A stretch of 64,000 nucleotides of DNA from Pseudomonas putida (GTDB taxonomy: Bacteria; Pseudomonadota; Gammaproteobacteria; Pseudomonadales; Pseudomonadaceae): contig NZ_CP029693.1 of assembly GCF_003228315.1 (NCBI RefSeq), positions 5,552,501 through 5,616,500 of the forward strand. Reading direction: 5' to 3'. Below the pieces are notes generated by a model. It was not told the origin of the DNA. It was given only the letters and a program-made list of their open reading frames with translations, and did not search any database. The position numbers and the translations under genes were made by a program. Shown in pieces: positions 43,986-51,442 of this stretch (position 1 is the stretch's first letter; each line of letters starts with the position of its first letter).

Positions 43986-44087
43986 CCCCCTGTAGGAGCG
44001 AGCCTGCTCGCGATCGCAGTGTGTCAGTCAGCTCTGATGTCACTGACACACCGCGATCGCGAGCAGGCTCGCTCCTACAAGGGAGGG
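43986..44087. repeat. REPIN with extended inner stem
   Basis: The arms 43986-44018 and 44052-44087 are inverted copies of TAGGAGCGAGCCTGCTCGCG. The loop continues the pairing with GTGTGTCAGT and ACTGACACAC, so the whole interval can form one long hairpin. It separates pcaF from pcaT. Confidence 0.93.
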
Positions 44088-44183
44088 ATTTCCCATGAGG
44101 GAATCGTGTTGATGCTGTATCTGTGGAACGGGACTGTTGCAAAGTATGTCTAGACTCTCACTGTCCCCATTGAGTGAAAAACA

Positions 44184-45488
44184 ATGACAACGCCAACCGC
44201 ATCACCCGCGCTTTACACAGGCGAAGAGCGCCGCAAACGGATCTTTGCCATTGTCGGTGCTTCGTCCGGCAACCTCGTCGAATGGTTCGACTTCTATGTC
44301 TACGCCTTCAGCGCACTGTATTTCGCGCCGGCCTTTTTCCCTTCCGACAATCCCACGGTGCAGCTTGTAAACACCGCGGGCGTGTTTGCCGCCGGGTTCC
44401 TGATGCGCCCGATCGGCGGTTGGATCTTCGGCCGCGTCGCCGATCGGCACGGCCGCAAGAACTCGATGCTGATTTCGATTTTGATGATGTGTTTTGGCTC
44501 GTTGCTCATTGCTTGCCTGCCGACCTACAGCAGCATTGGTATCTGGGCACCGATCCTGTTGCTGTTCGCCCGTTTGCTCCAGGGCTTGTCCGTGGGCGGT
44601 GAATACGGCACCACGGCCACGTACATGAGTGAGGTGGCCCTCAAGGGCCAGCGCGGTTTCTTCGCCTCGTTCCAGTACGTGACGCTGATCGGTGGGCAAT
44701 TGCTGGCGGTGCTGGTGGTGGTGATCCTGCAGCAGTTCCTGTCCGAAGAGGAGTTGCGCGCCTACGGCTGGCGGATTCCATTCGTGGTCGGTGCGTGTGC
44801 GGCACTGGTTTCGCTGTACCTGCGTCGTTCGCTGAAAGAAACCACCAGCAAGGAAATGCGTGAGAATAAGGACGCCGGCAGCATCGGCGCATTGTTCCGT
44901 GACCATAAAGCCGCCTTTATTACCGTGCTGGGTTACACCGCCGGTGGCTCGCTGATTTTCTACACCTTCACCACGTACATGCAGAAGTACCTGGTGAACA
45001 CCGCCGGCATGCCCGCCAAGACCGCCAGCTACATCATGACCGGCGCGCTCTTTCTCTATATGTGCATGCAGCCGTTGTTCGGCATGCTCGCCGACAAGAT
45101 CGGCCGGCGTAACTCGATGCTCTGGTTCGGCGCCCTCGGGACGTTGTGCACCGTACCGATCCTGCTGAGCCTGAAAAGTGTCGGCAGCCCGTTCCTGGCC
45201 TTCGTGCTGATCACCCTGGCCCTGGCGATCGTCAGTTTCTACACCTCGATCAGCGGCCTGGTAAAAGCCGAAATGTTCCCGCCGGAAGTGCGCGCACTGG
45301 GCGTTGGCCTGGCGTATGCGGTGGCGAACGCGATCTTCGGTGGCTCGGCGGAATACGTGGCCCTTAGCCTCAAGGCCGGCGGCATGGAAAACTCCTTCTA
45401 CTGGTACGTGACGGTGATGATGGCGATTGCCTTCCTGTTCAGCCTGCGCCTGCCGAAACAAGCCAAATACCTGCACCACGACCTTTGA
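44184..45488 (+). CDS. pcaT: Dicarboxylate / beta-ketoadipate transporter PcaT (MFS, MHS family)
   Basis: This metabolite:H+ symporter of the inner membrane has 434 residues and 12 helices. The MHS signature is seen in GNLVEWFDFYVYAFSALYFA near the N terminus and GRVADRHGRKNSMLISI in loop 2-3. GLSVGGEYGTTATYMSE in the fifth helix is also typical. In P. putida pcaT transports beta-ketoadipate; homologues carry alpha-ketoglutarate, so the substrate is inferred from context. Confidence 0.88.
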   Translation: MTTPTASPALYTGEERRKRIFAIVGASSGNLVEWFDFYVYAFSALYFAPAFFPSDNPTVQLVNTAGVFAAGFLMRPIGGWIFGRVADRHGRKNSMLISILMMCFGSLLIACLPTYSSIGIWAPILLLFARLLQGLSVGGEYGTTATYMSEVALKGQRGFFASFQYVTLIGGQLLAVLVVVILQQFLSEEELRAYGWRIPFVVGACAALVSLYLRRSLKETTSKEMRENKDAGSIGALFRDHKAAFITVLGYTAGGSLIFYTFTTYMQKYLVNTAGMPAKTASYIMTGALFLYMCMQPLFGMLADKIGRRNSMLWFGALGTLCTVPILLSLKSVGSPFLAFVLITLALAIVSFYTSISGLVKAEMFPPEVRALGVGLAYAVANAIFGGSAEYVALSLKAGGMENSFYWYVTVMMAIAFLFSLRLPKQAKYLHHDL

Positions 45489-45494
45489 TCCATA

Positions 45495-45516
45495 CGCGGG
45501 CCCTGGCGGGCCCGCG
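45495..45516 (+). other. GC-rich hairpin between pcaT and pcaB
   Basis: CGCGGGCCC-TGGC-GGGCCCGCG forms a perfect 9-bp stem 6 bases past the pcaT stop. No T-run follows, so it may slow or protect the transcript rather than end it. Confidence 0.6.
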
Positions 45517-45532
45517 CCTCCAGGGACTGTTT

Positions 45533-46897
45533 ATGAACCAGCGACCGGGCAATCAATTGTTCGATGCCTATTTCACTGCCCGCGATATGCGTGAGGTGTT
45601 CAGCGATCAGGGCCGGGTCCAGGCCATGCTCGACTTCGAAGCGGCGCTGGCCCGGGCCGAAGCGCGGGTCGGATTGATTCCGCAGAGCGCCGTGGCCCCC
45701 ATCGAATCCGCCTGCCAGGCCGGGCATTTTGATTTTGCCGCCCTCGGCGAAGCGATTGCCATTGCCGGCAACTCGGCGATTCCGCTGGTCAAGGCATTGG
45801 GCAAGCAGATTGCGGCCAACGATGCCGAGGCCGAACGTTATGTGCATCTGGGCGCAACCAGCCAGGACGTGATGGACAGCGGCCTGGTGCTGCAACTGCG
45901 CCGGGCGCTGGAACTGATCGACAGCGATCTGGCGCAGCTGGGACAAACACTGGCTAACCAAGCCGAACGTTATGTGGCGACACCGCTGGCCGGGCGTACC
46001 TGGCTGCAACACGCGACACCGGTCACCCTCGGCATGAAAATCGCCGGTTGGCTGGGGGCGGTGACCCGCAGTCGCCAGCGTCTGCAAGAACTCAAGCCGC
46101 GCCTGTTGGTGCTGCAGTTCGGCGGCGCATCCGGCACCCTCGCGGCCCTGGGCGACAAGGCGATGCCGATTGCCCAGGCGCTGGCCGAAGAACTGCAACT
46201 GAGCCTGCCTGATCAACCGTGGCACACCCAGCGTGATCGTTTGGTGGAGTTCGGCTCTGTTCTGGGTTTGATCGCCGGCAGTCTTGGCAAACTCGGCCGC
46301 GACATCAGCCTGTTGATGCAGACCGAAGCGGGCGAAGTGTTCGAACCGTCGGCGCCGGGCAAGGGCGGTTCCTCGACCATGCCGCACAAGCGCAACCCGG
46401 TGGGTGCGGCCGTGCTGATCGGCGCCGCGACCCGCGTGCCCGGCCTGCTCTCGACTTTGTTCAGTGCCATGCCCCAGGAACACGAGCGCAGCCTGGGCCT
46501 GTGGCACGCCGAGTGGGAAACCTTGCCGGAGATTTGCTGCCTGGTGTCCGGCAGCCTCAAGCAGGCGCTGCTGGTGGCCGGTGGCCTGGAAGTGGATGCC
46601 GAGCGCATGGCGCGCAACCTCGATTTGACTCAGGGCCTGGTGCTCGCCGAAGCGGTGAGCATCGTGCTGGCGCAGCGGGTAGGGCGCGATACCGCGCATC
46701 ATCTGCTGGAGCAATGCTGCAAACGCGCCGTGGCCGAACAGCGTCATCTGCGCGCCGTGCTCGGCGACGAACCGCAAGTAACCGCCGAACTGTCGGCACA
46801 AGAACTCGATCATCTGCTGGACCCCGCCCATTACCTCGGTCAGGCCCGTACCTGGGTCGAGCGAGCGGTGGCTGAACATTCTGCATTGACTGCCTGA
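45533..46897 (+). CDS. pcaB: 3-carboxy-cis,cis-muconate cycloisomerase PcaB
   Basis: PcaB lactonises beta-carboxymuconate to gamma-carboxymuconolactone. The 454-residue member of the fumarase/argininosuccinate lyase superfamily contains the signature GKGGSSTMPHKRNPVGA (about 280-296) and the HLGATSQDVMDSGLVLQLR block (residues about 103-121). TWLQHATPVTLG is the third conserved region. The start at 45533 excludes an unlikely N-terminal extension from 45485. Confidence 0.95.
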   Translation: MNQRPGNQLFDAYFTARDMREVFSDQGRVQAMLDFEAALARAEARVGLIPQSAVAPIESACQAGHFDFAALGEAIAIAGNSAIPLVKALGKQIAANDAEAERYVHLGATSQDVMDSGLVLQLRRALELIDSDLAQLGQTLANQAERYVATPLAGRTWLQHATPVTLGMKIAGWLGAVTRSRQRLQELKPRLLVLQFGGASGTLAALGDKAMPIAQALAEELQLSLPDQPWHTQRDRLVEFGSVLGLIAGSLGKLGRDISLLMQTEAGEVFEPSAPGKGGSSTMPHKRNPVGAAVLIGAATRVPGLLSTLFSAMPQEHERSLGLWHAEWETLPEICCLVSGSLKQALLVAGGLEVDAERMARNLDLTQGLVLAEAVSIVLAQRVGRDTAHHLLEQCCKRAVAEQRHLRAVLGDEPQVTAELSAQELDHLLDPAHYLGQARTWVERAVAEHSALTA

Positions 46898-46908
46898 AGG
46901 AGATTGCT

Positions 46909-47700
46909 GTGGCTTTCGTACAACTCGCCGATGGCGAACTGCATTACCAAATTGACGGCCCGGTGGATGCGCCGGTGCTGGTGCTGTCCAACTCCCTGGG
47001 CACCGACCTGCACATGTGGGACGCGCAAATTCCGGCGTTCAGCGAGCATTTCCGGGTGCTGCGTTTCGACACCCGTGGCCATGGCAAATCGCTGGTAACC
47101 CCCGGGCCGTACAGCATCGAGCAACTGGGCCACGACGTGCTGGCGCTGCTGGATGCCTTGCACATCGAGCGCGCGCATTTCTGCGGGCTGTCCATGGGCG
47201 GTCTGATCGGCCAATGGTTGGGTATCAACGCCCCTGAGCGCCTGAACAAACTGATCGTGTGCAACACCGCGGCGAAAATCGGCGATCCGTCGATCTGGAA
47301 CCCGCGCATCGAAACCGTGCTGCGTGATGGCCCGGCGGCCATGGTGGCGCTTCGTGACGCGTCGATCGCCCGCTGGTTCACCCCGGACTTCTCCGAAGCC
47401 AACCCGGCGGCGGCCAAGCAGATCACCGACATGCTGGCGGCCACTTCGCCTGAAGGTTATGCGGCCAATTGCGCAGCAGTGCGCGATGCCGATTTCCGCG
47501 ATCAATTGTCGTCGATCAAGGCACCGTTGCTGGTGATTGCCGGCTCTCACGATGCGGTCACGCCACCGTCTGGCGGGCATTTCATCCAGGAGCATGTGTC
47601 GGGTGCCGAATACGCCGAGTTCTATGCCGCGCACTTGTCCAACGTTCAGGCAGGCAACGCGTTCAGCGAGCGTGTACTGGCGTTTCTGACGGCTCGTTGA
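46909..47700 (+). CDS. pcaD: 3-oxoadipate enol-lactonase PcaD
   Basis: PcaD hydrolyses beta-ketoadipate enol-lactone to beta-ketoadipate. The 263-residue alpha/beta hydrolase has the nucleophile elbow in CGLSMGGLIGQWLG (about 93-106). The acid is in IAGSHDAVTPP and the His in AHLSNVQAGNAF. It starts with GTG behind AAGGAGA and is 11 bases after pcaB, so the two are co-transcribed. Confidence 0.94.
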   Translation: MAFVQLADGELHYQIDGPVDAPVLVLSNSLGTDLHMWDAQIPAFSEHFRVLRFDTRGHGKSLVTPGPYSIEQLGHDVLALLDALHIERAHFCGLSMGGLIGQWLGINAPERLNKLIVCNTAAKIGDPSIWNPRIETVLRDGPAAMVALRDASIARWFTPDFSEANPAAAKQITDMLAATSPEGYAANCAAVRDADFRDQLSSIKAPLLVIAGSHDAVTPPSGGHFIQEHVSGAEYAEFYAAHLSNVQAGNAFSERVLAFLTAR

Positions 47701-47712
47701 GAGGGGATTTTC

Positions 47713-48105
47713 GTGGACGAGAAACAACGTTACGACGAAGGCATGAACGTGCGTCGCGCGGTGCTGGGCGATGCTCACGTCGACCGCAGCCTGAGCACCC
47801 TGACCGAGTTCAACTCGGAGTTCCAGGAGATGATCACCCGCCATGCCTGGGGTGACATCTGGACCCGCCCGGGCCTGCCGCGCCACACCCGCAGCCTGAT
47901 CACCATCGCCATGCTGATCGGCATGAACCGCGAAGGTGAACTGAAACTGCACCTGCGCGCCGCCGCTAACAATGGCGTCAGCCGGGGGGAGATCAAGGAA
48001 GTGATCATGCAGAGCGCGATCTACTGCGGGATTCCGGCGGCCAACGCCACGTTCCACCTGGCGGAGTCGGTGTGGGATGAGTTGGGGGTTGAATCGCGGG
48101 AGTGA
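47713..48105 (+). CDS. pcaC: 4-carboxymuconolactone decarboxylase PcaC
   Basis: PcaC decarboxylates gamma-carboxymuconolactone to the enol-lactone used by PcaD. The 130 residues match the stand-alone enzyme. The CMD domain motifs are RHTRSLITIAMLIGMNREGE and the helix LHLRAAANNGVSRGEIKEVI, with CGIPAANATFHLAES near the end. The start is GTG behind GAGGGGA, 12 bases after pcaD. Confidence 0.95.
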   Translation: MDEKQRYDEGMNVRRAVLGDAHVDRSLSTLTEFNSEFQEMITRHAWGDIWTRPGLPRHTRSLITIAMLIGMNREGELKLHLRAAANNGVSRGEIKEVIMQSAIYCGIPAANATFHLAESVWDELGVESRE

Positions 48106-48133
48106 TCCTGGCGATTTGCGGCGCCTGATCTGA

Positions 48134-48275
48134 CGCCATCGCGGGCAGGCTCGCTCCCACAAAGGTTTGGTGTGAGCACCGATTCTGTGTTCACCAACAA
48201 ACCCTGTAGGAGCAAGGCTTGCCCGCGATGGCGTCCGTGAGATCGCCATCGCGGGCAAGCTTTGCTCCTACAGGA
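48134..48275. repeat. REP triplet
   Basis: Three REPs lie in a row: 48134-48162 (a mixed GCGGGCAGGCTCGCTCCC form), 48202-48233 and 48244-48274 (a GCAAGGCTTGC-type inverted pair with a very short loop). They lie between the convergent pcaC and porin genes. Confidence 0.9.
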
Positions 48276-48287
48276 GGGCGGCGGTGT

Positions 48288-49547
48288 TTACAGCAGGCTG
48301 ATCGGGTAGCCGATGATCACGCGGTTCTCATCGAATTCGTTGTTGCTGTAGTCCCGGCGCATGGTCGAGTTGCGCCATTTCACGTTCAGATCCTTCAGCG
48401 CACCGCTCTGCACGGTGTAGCCCAGTTCACTTTCCCGTCCCCATTCCTTGCCGTCGGTGATGCTGCCGGTGTGTACGTTGTCGCCGCTGATGTAGCGGTT
48501 CATCAGGGTCAGGCCGGGCACGCCGAGGGCGACGAAGTTGTAGTCGTGGCGCACCTGCCAGGATTTTTCCCGGGCGTTGTCGTAGCTGGAGTTGAAGCTG
48601 TCGTTGGCCAGGGTGCCGCCGCTGGTGCCGTTGACCCGCATCCACGGGCTGTCGCCGGTGAGTTTTTGCAGGCCGACGTAAAAGGTGTTGCCGCCGTATT
48701 TCGCCGAAAACAGGCCATACATGGTCTTGTTGTCCAGGTCCCCGGCGCGGGCGCTGCCGTCATCCTTGCCGTAGAAGAAACCGAGGTTGGCGCCCAAGGT
48801 CCAGTCGCCAAGGGGTTGGCTGTGGGTCAGGTTGATGAACTGCTGGCTGTAGATGTCCTTGAGCTCGGCATTCCATACACCGATCTGGGTGCGCTTTTCG
48901 TTGAACAGGTACTCGCCACCCTGGAAGTTGAAGCGGTCTGAGGTGAACGCGGCTTTGCCGGTCATCGACATGTCGTCCATGCTGCTGTCGTCACGCGGGC
49001 TGTTCTGACGGAACTGCCCGCCGTAGAGCGTCAGGCCGCTGATTTCCTTCGAGGTGATCTGCCCGCCACGGAAGGTTTGCGGCAGCGAGCGGCCGTCGTC
49101 GGAGCGCAGGATCGGCAGCACCGGCATCCAATCGCCGACCTTCACTTCGGTTTGCGACAGCTTCGCCTTGAACGCCACGTTGGTGCGACCGAAGTTGTCC
49201 GCCGGACGACCGTCGTGGTCCAGCGGCAGCAGTTGCGTGCCACCGGTGCCTTTGCCGCCATCGAGTTTCACCGAGTACAGCCCCAGCACATCCATGCCAA
49301 AGCCGACGGTGCCCTGGGTGAAGCCGGACTTGGCGTCGAGGATGAAGCTTTGCGTCCACTCTTCAGCCTTGCCCTGCGCCTTGGTCGGGTTGGTGAAGTT
49401 GCGGTTGATGTAGAAGTTGCGCAGGTTGAGGTTGACCTTGGCGCCTTCGACGAAGCCTGCCTCCTCGGCTTGGGCGGGCAGGGCTGTGCTGGCCAGGGCG
49501 ACGGCGATCAGGCCGGGAACGAAATACTGGGAGGTGGAAGGCGTCAT
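48288..49547 (-). CDS. OprD-family outer-membrane porin (probable aromatic-acid porin, OpdK-like)
   Basis: The 419-residue porin has a signal peptide (cleaved after PAQA, about residue 26). The N-terminal block EEAGFVEGAKVNLNLRNFYI is typical of OprD/Opd channels. Predicted beta strands alternate with turns, ending in NRVIIGYPISLL with C-terminal aromatic/hydrophobic anchoring. OpdK-type members take up vanillate, benzoate or 4-hydroxybenzoate. A perfect copy of the PcaR box 214 bases upstream places it with the pca genes. I chose the start at 49547 because it begins the signal peptide; the frame continues upstream without a sensible start. Confidence 0.85.
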   Translation of the reverse strand: MTPSTSQYFVPGLIAVALASTALPAQAEEAGFVEGAKVNLNLRNFYINRNFTNPTKAQGKAEEWTQSFILDAKSGFTQGTVGFGMDVLGLYSVKLDGGKGTGGTQLLPLDHDGRPADNFGRTNVAFKAKLSQTEVKVGDWMPVLPILRSDDGRSLPQTFRGGQITSKEISGLTLYGGQFRQNSPRDDSSMDDMSMTGKAAFTSDRFNFQGGEYLFNEKRTQIGVWNAELKDIYSQQFINLTHSQPLGDWTLGANLGFFYGKDDGSARAGDLDNKTMYGLFSAKYGGNTFYVGLQKLTGDSPWMRVNGTSGGTLANDSFNSSYDNAREKSWQVRHDYNFVALGVPGLTLMNRYISGDNVHTGSITDGKEWGRESELGYTVQSGALKDLNVKWRNSTMRRDYSNNEFDENRVIIGYPISLL

Positions 49548-49760
49548 GGGCTCGGGTCTCTCTGATTCTTGGGGGTGAAACGGGTTAGCGCCGCAGCCGG
49601 GAAGGATGCAGACATGCAATCGACGGGTTGGGGGAAAGCCTTGGGGATCAGCCGGACAGGGCAGGGCGCGGGGGCATGGTGTCGAACCTGTTGTTATTGG
49701 TTTTGTAGGCCGATGGTGATGTGAATGTACTAGGTGGTTCAATCTGGAAAAGCGGGTTTT

Positions 49761-49775
49761 GGGCGATTATCGAAC
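49761..49775 (-). promoter_or_regulatory. PcaR operator upstream of the OprD-family porin
   Basis: On the minus strand the sequence is GTTCGATAATCGCCC, identical to the boxes at pcaR and pcaK. It faces the porin gene, whose start is at 49547. Confidence 0.78.
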
Positions 49776-49811
49776 AAAGTTTGGCTTGGGTTTTGTAGTG
49801 ACTATGCGGGC

Positions 49812-49899
49812 CTCATCGCGAGCAGGCTCGCTCCTACAATGGATCGCATTCTTTCTGGAGAAAGCGGATCAACTGTAGGAGCGAGCCTGCTCGCGAAGG
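49812..49899. repeat. REPIN (inverted REP pair, GCGAGCCTGCTCGC type)
   Basis: The arms 49812-49839 and 49873-49899 are inverted copies of ATCGCGAGCAGGCTCGCTCC. The pair lies between the porin promoter region and the ttgC terminator. Confidence 0.92.
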
Positions 49900-49940
49900 G
49901 GCCAGACCTTCCACCACACCCTTTCCAGCTGGCAACAAAA

Positions 49941-49963
49941 AAGCCCACCAAGTCGGTGGGCTC
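49941..49963 (-). terminator. Intrinsic terminator of ttgABC
   Basis: AGCCCACC-AAGTC-GGTGGGCT has a T-run on the minus-strand side. It starts 19 bases beyond the ttgC stop. Confidence 0.9.
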
Positions 49964-49981
49964 TTTGTGTTCACAGCGCTA

Positions 49982-51442
49982 TCAGAACATCCGCATCTTC
50001 GGCGCTTCTTCCTTCAACGGCTCGTTCTTCGCCGTCTGTTCGTTCCAGCCACCACCCAGCGCCTTGTACAGGTTCACCTGGCTGATCAGCTGCGCCAGAC
50101 GGTCGGTGATCAGCGACTGTTGGGAAGCGAACAACTGACGCTGGGCATCGAGGAAGGTCAGGTTGCTGTCGACACCGATGCGATAACGACGCTCGGCGAG
50201 ACGGTAGTAGTCCTGGTTGGCGCTGACCAAATTGCGCTGAGCCTGTACCTGATCGGTGTAGGTACCACGCGCGGCCAGGCCGTCGGCGACTTCCTGGAAG
50301 GCCGTCTGAATGGACTTCTCGTAGTTCGCCACGCCGATGTCTTTCTGGATCTTCGAGTAATCCAGGCTGGCGCGCAGGCTGCCGGCGTTGAAGATCGGCA
50401 GGTTGATCTGCGGCTGGAACAGCCAGGTGCCCGAACCACCCTTGAACAGACCGGACAGGTCCGGGCTCAGGGTGCCGGCGTTGGCGGTCAGGCTGATGCT
50501 CGGGAAGAACGCAGCCCTTGCGGCGCCGATATTGGCGTTTGCAGCCTTGAGGTTGTACTCGGCCTGCAGGATGTCCGGACGACGCTGCAGCAAATCGGAC
50601 GGCAGGCCGGCCGGTACTTCGCTCAGCAAGTCATCGTTGAGCGGTTGGGCCGCTTGCAGGTTGGCCGGTATGCCGGTGCCGAGCAGCAGCACCAGGCTGT
50701 TTTCATCCTGGGCGACCTGACGGGTGTACTTGGCCAGTTGTGCACGGGCGTTTTCCACCGAGGTGCGCGACTGCGCCAGGTCCAGGGCCGAGGCGACACC
50801 CACTTCGTTGCTGCGCGAGGTTAGCCTGTAGCTCTCCTCGAACGCGGCGAGAGTGTCCTGGGTTACTTTCAGCAGCTCCTTGTCCGCCTGCCAGGTCAGG
50901 TAGGCGTTGGCCACGCTGGCCACCAGGCTGATCTGGGTGCTGCGCCGGCCTTCTTCGGTGGCGAAGTACTTCTGCAGGGCCTCTTCGCTCAGGCTGCGAA
51001 CCCGACCGAACAGGTCGAGTTCATAGGCGCTGATGCCGACGGTGGCCGAGTAGGAGCTGACGATGCCCGAGCGACCGGTCTGCGAGGAGTTTTCCGGAAT
51101 CTTCTGGCGGCTGCCGCTGCCATCGGCCGAAACGGCCGGGTACAGGTCGGCACGCTGGATGCGGTACTGCGCGGCGAAAGCATCGATGTTCAGGGCCGCG
51201 ACACGCAGGTCGCGGTTGTTTTCCAGGGCGACCTGGATCAGCTGTTGCAGTGCCGGGTCATGGAAAAACTGCTTCCAGCCTTGCTCCGCGGCGGCCTGTG
51301 CAGGCGCCTGGGCCGGCGAGTACGCCAGGCCCTGCGGATATTGATCGGCCACCGGGGCTTGCGGTTGCTGATAATCGGGAATCAGCGAGCAACCACCGAG
51401 CACAAACGCGGCAACAGCCAGGGAAAGTAGCGACTTGCTCAT
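49982..51442 (-). CDS. ttgC: RND efflux outer-membrane channel (TtgC/OprM/EmhC)
   Basis: The outer-membrane lipoprotein forms the trimeric exit duct of the tripartite pump. It has 486 residues with a lipobox (AFVLGGC, Cys18). The two OEP repeats contain DLFGRVRSLSEEALQKYFAT in the first helical hairpin, and ERRYRIGVDSNLTFLDAQRQ near the end of the second. It overlaps the last base of ttgB. Naming follows the P. putida ttgABC operon; the same gene is emhC in P. fluorescens and oprM in P. aeruginosa. Confidence 0.93.
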   Translation of the reverse strand: MSKSLLSLAVAAFVLGGCSLIPDYQQPQAPVADQYPQGLAYSPAQAPAQAAAEQGWKQFFHDPALQQLIQVALENNRDLRVAALNIDAFAAQYRIQRADLYPAVSADGSGSRQKIPENSSQTGRSGIVSSYSATVGISAYELDLFGRVRSLSEEALQKYFATEEGRRSTQISLVASVANAYLTWQADKELLKVTQDTLAAFEESYRLTSRSNEVGVASALDLAQSRTSVENARAQLAKYTRQVAQDENSLVLLLGTGIPANLQAAQPLNDDLLSEVPAGLPSDLLQRRPDILQAEYNLKAANANIGAARAAFFPSISLTANAGTLSPDLSGLFKGGSGTWLFQPQINLPIFNAGSLRASLDYSKIQKDIGVANYEKSIQTAFQEVADGLAARGTYTDQVQAQRNLVSANQDYYRLAERRYRIGVDSNLTFLDAQRQLFASQQSLITDRLAQLISQVNLYKALGGGWNEQTAKNEPLKEEAPKMRMF

